A DNA stretch of 64,000 bases from Otis tarda (lineage: Eukaryota; Chordata; Aves; Otidiformes; Otididae), in contig CM048553.1 of assembly GCA_026413225.1 (NCBI GenBank), forward strand, positions 140,872,690-140,936,689, in the 5' to 3' direction. A program made the translations under genes and the position numbers. Below are positions 40,601 through 53,926 of the stretch, piece after piece. The notes under the pieces were generated by a model, which searched no databases, was not told the DNA's origin, and saw only the letters and a list, made by a program, of their open reading frames with translations. Every line of letters begins with the position of its first letter. The stretch's first letter is position 1.

Positions 40601-43600
40601 ATATATTGTAGTTGATTGAGGTGTTGCTGGGAGATGCTCATGGGAATGCTGGTTGGTTTGGCTGTTGTTCAGAGAGCCAGTTTTGTAATTTCTTCCAAAT
40701 TACTTCGGTAAACTTACAGATCTTGCATATAATAAGCCATTTAGTAAATTTTATTCCCTTTAAAATCTTGTGGAGAGACAATAATGCATTTGAATTTTAC
40801 ATAGCAAAAGAGATACCTGTGAAAGGGAAAAAGGTCAGTTTCTACTACTTCTGTTTTTTGGTTTTTTTTGGTTTTTTTTTTTTTTTTTGGATTAAGCCAG
40901 GTGACTGGCTGCGCTATGACTTGCAGTCTTTGGTGAAGGTTGTATTTCTTGTGTGTTAAGTATGCTGTTTTTAAGGAGCACTTTGTTTTTTGTTTCTATT
41001 ACTCTACTTTCTCGTTTCCTTTATTTTTTGTCATCTTTGTTGTACTATCCCATCTCCATTTCTGATAACCTGCTAGTCTGTCCTTTTTGGCACTATTCAG
41101 TAGTCAATATTGGAGTAAATAATAAGCTTCCTACCATCCTGGATGAATAAACTTTTAAGACCAATGGGAGCTTTTTGATTATCTAATCTAATTTTCTTAC
41201 AAGAAGTTGTCTATAAATTGAACTAATTTTCCCTGATCTTTAGGAGTACCATAAATCAGGTTTCCTCCTTGGGCTAACATGTGGCACTCCAAAAATTAGT
41301 TTGGTACCTGAAAGTTTTTCTTGGGTAGACTTATGAAGGATTTATTTTTTATATTTATTTTTTTATTTTTTTAAATTTTTTTCCTAGGGCTAGCAGCCCT
41401 AGGAAACTGAATGTCTCTGGCCTTGTTACTGTACACGTGGAAGCACAAGAGAAAACTTCAGCTGGTGATTTAATGATTCTCTCTGATGTATGTACAGCCA
41501 CAGGGCTGATGCTCTCCTAGATGCATGCTCTGGGCTGATAGCACTGGCAGCAGGGGAACAGCATGAGACTCTAGGGTGGAAGGCAGAAATAGAGTCCTTT
41601 CTTCCTTTTCCCCAGCTGGACTAGTGATCTGTGGCTGGCTTATACCTTCTTTATGAGGTATTTGGCAAAAGGAGCTATGTCATCTTTTGGTTGCATTAAT
41701 ATAGGTGGATGGATGAACTTGAGCATAATGGAGTGTGTTAAGCCAGGTGTAACACTTGCATAGGAGCACTGAGGGAGAGAATAAAGGGAGTGGGGACCAC
41801 AAAAGAAGTTCTGAGTGTATTGGTGCTTCTTGAGCCCTCTGGGATGTGATGTGCATCATGTATTTCTGCATGTTTGTTACCTCAGCACTGTGTGGAACGT
41901 GCCCAGTTTTTAGACTGGGTAAGCAACTCTTGTGGGTTTTTCTGTTTAATTCAACTGAGAAGCCCTACTACTTTTCAGAGCTTATTCTTCCGTTCCTGCA
42001 GTTTTCTGTCCCTCATGCCACTGATGCAGCAGTCAGCAAAAGCTCCTTTTGGAGGTCCTCAGTTTGTGGTGCTTTTGAAGATGTTTGAAGTTGAGATTAG
42101 AGGTGGTTAGATATTTTTGTAAGGATTTAATCTTGTTCAAAAAAACTTAAAACATACAGGTGTTCTGGAAAAGGGAAATGTTCCTGTTGTCTTTGGTCGT
42201 TTGCCATTTGGGACAACTCAGAGCTACTGCAAGGTGTTACTCGATATTGTTACTTTCTGCAGCTGTAAATCAGAATCTATAAGGAAAGAGTAAGAAGGTA
42301 CAGTACCCTGAAACTTGGTAATTCCCAGCCTTTTTCTGGGATGTGTGATTCTTTAGCAACCCTGAAGTGCTTTCCTGCTTTTAGGAATGTGTAGATAGTA
42401 AGTGGTCACTGTCTATAAGTGTCTTGATGCAAACCCTCAAAAATCAGTGCTGGTGCTGCACACCTTATTTAAACATACCAAAGGTAATAAGGTAAATAAG
42501 GTATACCAGAGGTAACAAATCTGATTTCGTCAGTGATTAATCAAAGCTCTCTGAAAGTGAAAAGTTAATGTCTTGGTATGTTGACTCATCTTTAGTGCCT
42601 AATTACAGTACAAAGCTTTTATTCCAGAACAAATCCATGTCGGCCCTATGATGTAGAAATGAGAGAAATGTGTTTAGAGTCTTCTGCTGTCTCTCATCCT
42701 GCCTGTTAAGTTTTGAGACATGTAGTTTTCGTTATGTTTGGAGCTTAAGAGGTCTTCAGTCGGATATTAGAAAAATGTAATGTTCCAAATCTAAATGCAT
42801 ATAAGTAACTATTTTTGTTGTGATTGACCTAAAATGATGTAGTTGTGAGGATGGTTTGCATTTTAAAAGAAAAATCTAAGCCTTTACTTGGTTTTCTAAA
42901 CCAAGCATATTCTTATGTAATAAATAAATATGACTTTCATTGTCTATTTCTAGCCCTGTTGTTTTATAGACTAAAAAAGTCTGTAATCTCTATACATTTT
43001 AAAAGCCTGATCAGACAGGGAAAAGTTTCATGTTAAAGTGTAAACCTGAGTTGGGGGAAAAAACAAACCAGACAAGTACCTTTTAATTTACAGGGCTAGT
43101 TAGGAATATTTATGCATGTTTGTTACAAAAGTAGCAAATATTTTTCTCTGACCTGCAACATATACCACATACAATGTTTTTGATTAAATACGAGGATATT
43201 TTTCTAGTAAAATATAACATCGTGAATAGCACAGATAAATATCACTTACTTGATACTTCTCACAGAAAACATTTTCATACAGCAAATCCGACTACAGGAA
43301 CACAGATTACTCATGGAAAATAATATGCTGTATTCAGGCCATCTGCACTTTTCTCTCTTAAATTTATTTTGCAGGCTGAATCTAGGGGGAAAAACTGTGT
43401 GGTATGAGTTTTGTCCATGCAGATACGTGTGGGACCCTTCTGTTTGTGGAAGCAGTTGTAAAATAATATCTTAATAGATAATGATATTTAGATGTCTGAC
43501 ACTTTAAGCAAAAGTTTATAAATATATAGTATATGTATACATACACACACTCATATGTAAATACATATCAGTTTAACTATAAGTATATGCACATATACTG

Positions 43601-46600
43601 TGTATATTAATCTGTTCATATATACTGCTGTACTGCGCTGATGAGCATTACCAAAATACCTTAATGAAGTAATCTTTATTGGGAACTAATTAAAGACTCT
43701 AATATAGTACATTTTCAACTAGGAGCAGAGGATATGTGGCCAACAAACACGCACATAATGCGGTTATAGTCCAGGCACAAAAGAAAAACAGAGGTGGAAG
43801 CATCCTTGTTTTTTGAGGTCTTACATGTACCATGTTAGTTTTAGTTGGAAATAACATTTTTGGTAAGCTGTGTCTACATCTAGAAGTATTCAAAACTCTA
43901 ATTTGTAGATAAGTCTGACATTGACACTTCTGATGTAAAAATTTATAAGGAGTTTAGAAGATAGCACTGTGACTAATGCTATTTTTGTCATCTAGAGTTT
44001 TTATGAAAATCATAAAAGTATATATACAATTGATAACTTTCCAACATGGTTTGGCATGAAGTTTTGGCTTCGTAATATTGGCTTCTTTGTTCTTATCTAT
44101 ATTGTTACTACTTTATTTTTCAAAGAGCTACTAAAACCCACAGGTTATCTGTCTCCAGTATTGCATCTCTTACTTTTTAACCATTACAATGAAACTGTAA
44201 CTCTGTATTTTAAATTAATTTTTTATATTACTTTTTCTATTTAAACTATATTTGTTCATCCTAATGCTTGTAGAGTGTGTGATAGTTTAAAAAAAAGACT
44301 GCATGTGGATAGATGTGTTCATCATTTGGCACGAGTACTTACCTGCTTGTAAGTGTGCTTCTGCCAAGAGAGCAGGGTTTCGATTAAGTTCTAACTGCCA
44401 GATCATCTTTCTAAAAACATATAGAGAGTCACCATGTAAGAAACACAATTCAGTAGATTTCAAAAGATGGGTATTTAGATACCATTGTGTGACTAGGTTA
44501 AGAGACTCATATCACTATGATGTACTGTCACAATCATGTCCTGGGGTAGCTTTCTTGATATGTAGTGTATTGTCTATTTGAACCGTGTATTACAGCTTAG
44601 AAACTGATTTTGAGGCTTAAATAGACATAAAATAAGTATTTAAGCAGTCAACACTTCAATATTTGTTCAGTATAAAGTGGAGGTGTGTGTTCTTTGCACC
44701 ATGGCTTCTTGACCAGAAAATTTGGAAACAATTATGTGCCAGCCCGTTAGCTATATGAAAGCTAGATGCATTCTTTTTCTTATCAGGTATAAAGCAAATA
44801 TGTAATCTGTTTGTGCAGTGAATCACAAACTTGTGTTCCTTCCCCAACATGAAGTCTTGAGAAAGAGCAGCTTTCAAAACTGTTGACCATGCTTATTCAA
44901 GATTTCTGAAAAAACATTGCTCAGATTGACGTGTTTTAGAGCTTTATATTTCCAGAGCACTTTGAAAATACATATGTATCAGTACTTTATGTTGAACAAA
45001 CATAGCTTTAAAAATTTTGCTTGTTTATTTATTTTAATGGTACAGAGGACTCATTCAGAAGCGATAGTTGCAGCGTCCAACTGTGTAGGCAGAAGTACAG
45101 TATAGCTCATCCTAGTCTGTTAGATGTGGGGTAAATAGTTGGTCCATAGACTGTTTGAGGAGGAAGGAGGGGAAAGACAGTAGTGAGGAGACCTGCCTGG
45201 AAAGAATAAGTGGAGAGTGTCTGTGCATGGTGCATTCAGGAGTGGATGGACTATGGTCTGTGCCACAGGAGGGTGCTAAAGCATGAACCTGATCCCTGGA
45301 TGATTGCCATGGGTGGACAATCCTGGGTTGTTTTAGTCCATAACTTATTTGTATTACCTAAAATTCACATCAAGACTTTTTTTTGAAAGTTAGTGATTTG
45401 CCCTCTGAGTAATGGAACTACTTGTTGCAACTGTTCGGGACTGTGGATAAAAAGCATCAGTCAAGGAAAGCTTTCTTTTCATTTGATATGAATACAGTTG
45501 TACTTAATTGAATTTATAGTATTACGGGTAGTACGCTTTAAGTTAGTTTTTGAATAAGCTAAGACTATCCACCATCCCAACAAATGTATACCATGTAAAA
45601 TGATAAATGTTAGAGAAACCTGAATGAGTTGATGACTTAATGGTGTGTTACTTGTGATTACTCATGCCAAACTTACATTAAGAAATCTGTTTTATAAATT
45701 TAAAAGAATAGATAAAAACCCAATGCATTATAGATTTAAAAGAATATTTTTGTGAGTTTAGCTTTAAATATGTTCCTTGGCCTATGCTATTCAGTAGTCT
45801 TGTTACAGATGATGTTCTGTGTTTTGATTTGAAACAAGGTACGTTATTTTTTTCTTCCACTGCTCCCTGAGCTTTCCTGCTTGGCATTATATGAGATTAC
45901 AGGATATTTCCAGACTTTTAACTTTCCCACATATGTATTTTTTCCCCAGGTTCTTTTGAATCTCATTTCTCCATCCTGTTGTCCAACTTTTAATCTTTCT
46001 TTTGCATGTGGCTGGAGTGCACAGTTGAGGACCAAACAGTAACAGTCCTGTTCCCATCCCCCCAGCTCCTTTCAGAATATTGGTATGTTTTGTTCCCTAG
46101 GGCACTCAATTTCATTTCTTGCTGATCCTTACTTTCCTCCCTCATTTTAAACCTGTACTCATTCTTTCATTGCAAATTAGACCAGGGATAAAGGAAAACT
46201 TATCTTCTATTCAGAATGTTTGGTACTGGTTTGGGAGAAGAGGTTTTGCTCTTAATTTTATGATATTTTTTAAAAATCCCGCCTGATTAGCTTGTGTTAA
46301 GGAAGGTATATTTATTTGAAGAATTTTGAATGTCAAAATTTGTGTAAGAAATGAAGTGCTGTACACATGGCGGTCGCTAGAAAGAATAATAAATGTTGGA
46401 TCCTGGTAAAAACTCCCTACTGCCTGAGAGGAGGCATATTGTATCTTAAACTAAACAATGTGATAAAAATTTACATGTTATGTTATAATTACAGAGGTCT
46501 TTTGTAAAACTTCACAACAGTTATAATGTAGTGTTGACAGCTACACTTCTCTTAATATATAGCATTCTGGTGGTTTTCTGTGATAGATTGCTGACTGGTT

Positions 46601-49600
46601 TAGAAGATAAATTAATGTTTGTTTAGGTTTAAGGTAATATTTCAAAAGCTTTCTTGTTTAAAAAGCAGTGCATTATAAATAGCAATAAATTCCTTGGAAT
46701 GGTATGCACATCACAGACTGACGACTGCAAAAGAAATGACTGATTATAAGTAAAACTTCCTTAATGTACATGTTTTGAATAAGTTGCACCTATGTGTACT
46801 TTTTTTGTATTGATTAACTAGGAAGGTTTTGCAGCCATTCAGTCAGCTTTGTAGTTTAGTCCATTAGTTTTGTTAACTAATGTTGTTTAGATAAGATGTA
46901 ATTGATAAATTACATTTGGTGAAAATTTATTCTTCCCCATAGTGGTGCCTGAAGTTAACTTAAAAAGGAAGAATAAAAATAAAATACATATTTCAAAGTG
47001 AGTTGTTCCAATTAGAGTAGAGCTATTAATGTGCAATTGAAAGATTAAGTACAAGCATTTTGATAAAATTATGGTCTTGTTTTTATGGAAGTTTTGCTTC
47101 AAACAACTACATAGCAGGAGATAACTGAAGCCTTTTACTAACTTGGCTTTTGTGTTTAGGATTTGATCAGCTGGATAGTTAGAAAACTATATAAATTAGA
47201 AGAAATGATGTTTCAGCCAGGTGTATGGAAGTCTCTCAAATCTGACATAAAATTATACTCACCCACTAGATTTTTGATTTGTTAAAGCTATTTGAGTATC
47301 ATCATACACAGCGCTAATAATAGTTACATGATATTACATATATGTGCAAAGAAAGCAAAAAAAAGTATACTACATAACTGTTGGAAATAAGTTAGGAAAT
47401 GAAGTTTTGTCTTAATATAGCCCTAAAAAGATGTTAGTGTTCTTTTTGTGAAGTTTGTCCTTAGTTCTCATTTTTTACTAGTGTCATGTCAATATTCCGA
47501 TCTCCTGCTGTAGATCGTATTGTAAGCTGAGAGCTTACTTTTTCTTTAAGGAAATTCCTGAGGCTTTTGAATTTGCAGAATGCAATGAAAACTGTAGAGT
47601 TTAAGTATTGCTGTGTCCATGGCTGAGAAATCTCTTTTGTACTTGAACCTCCCTATACTGGCAAAACATCCTGAAAATTACCATTCCCAGCTCAAGAATA
47701 ATTCCCCTGGTGCGTGTTCTGTGGTGAGTGGCCAGAAGCTCAAATTTGGCTTGGACTAATCTCAAACAGTAACTGAGGAAGGGAGGCCTGATAGACTAAA
47801 ATCTATGACCCTAGCGCTTTTCAGTTGTGTTCGATTTTAAGCTTGGTATCTTAAGGAAACCAGACATACATGATTTTGTCTGTCATTCAGTCTTCTTTTC
47901 CTCTTGTGCTGCACTGCTCCATTAAATTTTGAACCTATTAGCTAGTTTCAAACAATTTTGATGGAGAATTAGTCACTTTAAGGATAATAACCTATAAATC
48001 TGTGAAAATAAATGGCAGCTGGGGAGACCCCAGCAGGTATACTTCTCCATCTGATGCTAGCATTTGTAATCCATTGCCATTTCATTCCCTCCTTTCCTCT
48101 CTTTCTGCCCCCAGCAGCTGCCAAAAGCCAAACACTGCCCAAATGATGCTCAGCCATAAAAAGAGCTAGTTGGATAGCAAGTTCTCCAGGCAAATCTTTG
48201 CACCTCAGGCCTTTCCCTGTCATGTGTCAGAGGCTTGTTGTGATGTTAGAAATTTGAGGGTTGGGGATTGCTAAATTTGCTGGAGCCCTGCTGTAGGTTT
48301 GCTGCTCAACGGTATTCAAGATTAGGAGAAAATTTGGTCTGGACAGTATTCTGCCTTTCTCTGAAGGAAATGGGTGGCAAGGTTATGTTGTAATAAAAAT
48401 TATTACTACATCCTTGACAGGTGCTTGGTGGAGGGAGTTCTTGCACATGGGGAGGGAGGGAGTTCTTGCACATTGCTTTCTAATAAACTGCAGTAGGAAG
48501 TGTGGTAGGGGAAAGTACCCCCTAAAGAAAGTGTGAAATGTAGTTGCAACTACACCCCACAAGGACAGCGGGGGAAACAAGTACCCTGAATAATCTGCCA
48601 CTACAAGAGAAAGTGATGTCTTGGTGCAGAGTCTGGTGCCAGTTGAAATGGGGTTGGGGATTAGTGCTAGCCGTCTAGCAGGCAGCACAGATTACAATAG
48701 GAAGAGTGGCCTGAATGGACCAAGCTTTTGCTAATGGTTCCCAGATGTTGTTTAGTGAATAAATGGTTGATCAAGCCATGCTCACAATGGTGTTTCGATC
48801 TTCCTATAGTGTTCAGAACAATGTACTTGGTAAATGCTAGAGAAACAGTGCTCAGCTATTCTTCATTAATATTTCAAGGAATCTGTAAAAGGATGAGAGT
48901 ATATCCAGTCTTTGGTACAGTGTCTTCCAGAATAACAGACCAAAAAATGTAAACTGGCTTAAATACTGTTATTGTGCGTGGAAGAAATGCAGAGGTGTAA
49001 GAAAAAGATACTTGTTTTGGTGCTGATAGGTTCAGTAGCTGGACCTGTGTGTGGGTGAGGTGGTCCTGTAACAGCCCCTGAGTTGTGCGTTAGGGTGCAT
49101 GACAGCAGAACAGTCAAACTGTTTTGGGGTTTCCATGTATGGAGATGAACTGTTTCAACTTGAAATATGTTCTGTTTTGTTCACACTTAATTTTCAAGAA
49201 TTTTTTTAAATAGATGTAAATTCTTTTAGTGCTCTTAATTTTATTAGATTTGATTGTTTCTGGACACAAGTTGGAAAAGAGAATAAAAATGTTGTAGGTC
49301 ACTTCTTGTCTCTCTTTTTTTTTTTTTTTTTTCCTTTTTTTTTTTTTTTCTTTTCTTTTCTTCTCATGTTTGCAGTCTGTTCTCCTGAGTGTGTTTCCTA
49401 TTGCTCTTTCCTCCCAGCCCTTCAGGGTGATCTGTTTCAGCCACTCTTCCTTCTTGTTTCCAGGCACAGAGAGTATGTGGGGCAGAGGGACCCTTTTTAG
49501 CCCTCATCCATCCTGTATCAAGGATGCCCCAGATCATTAGTTTTGCTGAAGGCATTCACCTAGCACTAGTCTTTCTGGTATGTCTCTTGTCTTCACTCTT

Positions 49601-52600
49601 TTCCTTTCAGGCCACCTTGGTGTGAGAATTACTGAGTTAGAGTTCTATGCACTGTGAGTTTTGTGGAACAAACATTTAGGAATTTCCTTTTTTTCATCCC
49701 TATATAGCGTTCTATAGTAATGCCAAGTCTTCAGTATAGCTGCCAGTTGCTACTGTAATATTTCTTTCTGTTTGTTGTTTTCCTCTTTGTAGCTTTGAGA
49801 GCTCTAGTCATGGATCAGGACTCCACTGTGCAAGGTATTAAAACAAACACAGAATAATGTTACAGAATTAAGATGCCCTCACCCATATCCCCCAAATCAA
49901 AGCATTGGGCGAACTTTCTGTAACACGAGGAAGAGTGAAATCTGTAAAAAGCTTATCATAGGAGAAATTGCAGAAAAGCCATTTTGAGATGGTTATTTCT
50001 GTTAGAAAGCACTTACATCATGGTAGGTGGCCTCGTAATGTTTTAAAAACACAATAAAATATATCAGAAACTTTACTAGATGATCAGTTAACAGTTTATA
50101 ATGTAACTTTCTTTTGAAAATAGAAGGAAGATATTTGTACAACTCGCTTCCCTCAAAAAGACTTGCAAAGTCGTTTTATTTGTTGCTCTGTCTTGGGTGT
50201 TGAGAAATTGGGGTGTATTTCTGAGGAGCACTTAGTGAGAATAGCCCGTTTTATTTACCTTTGGCTCTATGCCCTTATCACCATAAGCTTTCAGACTCTG
50301 ACAGCTCCCTTTCTTGTAAACAAAGGAATGTTCCTCTGAAATACCTCGGATAATTGGCTAATCAAAACAGTAGCAACATCGCAGGGAGGTGCTATTGCCC
50401 AGAAATCAATAGGCAAACAGCACACATTCTGCAGTATCAGTGCAACAGACTCGCTACAAGCTTCTTTGCTTTTATTTGGGGCTGCTGTGGCAATGTTTTA
50501 GCGTGTCCACAGATTTCGCATGGATTTTTAACTGATACCTCTATTTCAGAGCACATTGTGCTGTGCTAATATAGAATTAACAAAACATGGCTTTTGATAA
50601 TAGACCAATAGATGGATGTAACCTCCTAATCTAGTACAGGTATCTTAGTGTGCCTTGCTGGTCACTGCTGCTACTCCTTTCTCTGAATCAAACGTCAGCT
50701 GAGATCAGATGTAACAAGATGCAAATGCAGGCTAATACCTCATTAAATTATTTCTTGATTGCTCCAGTTTGTCCATTATTCTTAACCAGGTTGCCCTTGT
50801 TTATTCCCCCCACTCATGAAGATGCTTTGCCACTGCACCTGTGCTCCAAATTCCTTGGTACTTCTCCTTCATAGTCCAGTACATAATTTAAGTAGTTGAG
50901 GTTTTGACATGTTTCTACATGAACTAGTACTGAAAAAAATAAAAGGTAGAAAAATACAGACCTTCCATCATGTTCTCATTTGCTTAGAGAATGTCAGAGC
51001 TTAACCTCTTAGTGCTCACTTTGAGGTATGTGATTTGCCAGTTTGAAAAGGTTTAAAATTGGAGTTTGTAATAGTGGAAGAAAATGGACTGTCTTGAATA
51101 TACTTGTACATTCAAAAGTCTATATGTAGAAGCTATATATAATTTCCATATATAATACAGAACTCCTTAACTATTCTACAAAGTGTTAGCCCAGTCTGAT
51201 TTGGCTAAATCTTCTTTTCAGTATTTTATAGTGACATAACTTTTACCATATATGCATATAATTTTAAAGTTAGTGTGCATTAGACTATTAGCTCATACCT
51301 TCCAGAAGATATACAGATGTCATGTTTAGGTCACTGATTTTTCTGTTTCACTGTTGTTAAGCTTCTAGTTTGTTGTTCATTAGAAAAAGAATAAAATTAT
51401 TTTTCTATTTCTGCATTCAAGTTTGTTTGTTGTTAAGTCTTAGTCAAATTTTCTTTGTTGGATAATTGTGCAATGAAGTTATTGAGGCTGTATTAAAGTT
51501 GATGACTTGTTTGTAAGTAATGCTTGACCTGTGCTAGGCAGCAGAAGTGTTGTTGCAAGATTAGAAGTGTAGCATGACTGAATTTGTCCATTTGTTCATA
51601 TATAGAATGTGTATTGACAGTTGTATAGCGGTGGAACATAATCAGATGTCTTTTTGAAAGCAAGCTTGTGATAGTGCTTACTGTTTTAGTGCAACTTGTA
51701 GTGTGTTTGTAAGATAATATTTTTAGAAAATTGCATTACTTCTTGTTTCACTTTTGCATGGAGAGCAATCATATAGCAATTTAGGATGATCTCTGGAGAT
51801 GATCTAGTCCAACCTCATGGCCAAAGCAAGTCCAGTTAGAGCAGATTGCTCCAGGGCTTGGCCAGCCAAGTGCTGAATAGCTCCAAGGATTGAGACTCCA
51901 CCATCTCTCTGGGCAGCCTGTTCCAATACTTGATCACCCACCTGGTGAAAAAGCTTTTGACCTGCTTGGAACTGCTTGTGTTTCAGATTTGTCAAAGGTG
52001 TGCTATGAGAGGATGAGTGGCAACAAACACAGAGTCTAGCTTCCTCTTCTCTGTACCTTCCCAGCTGTAGACAGCAGTAGGATCTCCCTTTTCCGGGCTG
52101 AACAACCCCAGTTGTCTCAGTCTCCCCTGAGGGAGAGCTTATGTGCTGCAGCCCTCTAACCACCGTGGTGGCCCTCTGTTGGGATTGGCTCTGGTGCGTC
52201 CATGTCCTCCTTGTATTTGAGAGCCCTAGACTGGGTGCAGTATTCCACACGATGTCTCACAAGGGCCAAAGAAAAGGGGAAGAATCACACCACTGGCTTC
52301 ACCGTTCCTAATACAGCCCAGCACACCACTGGCCTTTGCAGCAAGGGCACGCTGCTAACTCACGTTCAACTTGCTGTCCATTGGGACCTTTGGATTCTTT
52401 TCTGCAGAGCTACTTTCTAGCAGTTTAGCTTAGTCTGTACAGTTACACAGAGTACCTCCATTCCAGGTGCAGGACTTAGTGTTTGCATGTGGGCTTCACA
52501 GAGTTCCTAACAGCCCATTTCTTCAGCCTCTCAAGGACCCTATCAATAGCAGCCCTGCCCAGCAGTGCGTCGACTCGTCCCTCTAGGTTGGTACCATCCA

Positions 52601-53892
52601 CAGCCTTGCTGAGGCTGCACTCCGTCCCATCTTCTCAGTCTGTGATAAGGATGTTAAACACCATGGGCACGGTATTGATCCCTGAAGGATGCCACGAGTA
52701 GCCAGCCACTACTTGGACTTTGTACCCCTGATCACAACCCTTTGAGCCCAGTGGTTCTGCCACTTTTTCACACAAATTGTATCCTGCTATCCAGCTGATA
52801 TCTCACCAGTTTGGGAATCAGGTCTCTGCAGGAGACTGTGTCAAAGGCCTTGTGAAAATGAACGTATTCTGAATGTTACTTTTAGTCTTGCCACACACAG
52901 CTAACTGCTCAGCCGTCCAGGCACATTCCTCTGGGGGGAAATGTGTTCCCCTCTTGCAGTTTTTGCATCTTGTAATTTAAGATATGCTTTACAGAAATAA
53001 AAATACAATAGAAGTAGAAATCTACTGACTTGTAAAGGATATTAAGCTCATTGTTTTAGAAATGACAAAGGATCAGAAAAAGCAAAATCTTGTAGAGGAA
53101 GAGAGAAAACCACGATGGAGAACTCTCTGCAAGTTTGTGCAGTAAGCACTTAGGATCAGTTTGGGTTTTAAAATTGTGTTTCATAATGGTCATTGTTTTT
53201 ACACATTTTCCTGTGTGTGTGTGTGTGTTTGGTTTTTTGTTTTTTTTTTTTTTTAAAGAACTTACTTTTCTTTAACTTGATTTGATGAAAGCCACGGGAC
53301 AATATTTGCATAAATAGTTAAGTGATCCCCAAGATAAAACATCATTTTCCCATAAAGCATGCTTTTGAGGCATTTTGAAGGTCTTGCACATTAAATAGGA
53401 TTTATGTTTTTTAAAATTATCAAGTGTCTTTTAAAAGAGAAAAATAACTATGTGTTTTAAATTTGGGAAACAGAATAATGAACAAAGGTAATAAATGCCA
53501 CTTATTAGGAAAAATTATAATAAACCTCATCTATTCGGTGTTCAGGTGTTGTCAATTGTAATTTGCTTTAAACCTTGCAAGAACTTTTCTATATTGCAGT
53601 AGAAAGCTGACTGAGGAGCTTGCACATAAATTTACTAGTCTAGGTGTCTTCAGCATGTTACTTATGACTTTTGTAGTTTTAGAAGTAACCATAGTGCTCT
53701 GTAAAAACATTTCAGCTCAGTACCTGGTCTGACACATTTGCTAAAAAGGGAAAAAGGAGCATGGTTTTGTTAACTTCTGTTTGTCCTGATCCAAGGTATA
53801 TTTGTGTAATAACACCCATAAGCAGGACTTCATGTTGAATTTTAAGTTTTCTAGGCTTTACCGATGATACAAGCAAGTGGGAAAAATGTGGT

Positions 53893-53926
<34 letters not shown>

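Noticed and set aside
51804-52250. 148-codon minus-strand open frame
   Set aside because: It is part of the decayed CR1 and is not in one continuous frame with the RT blocks.
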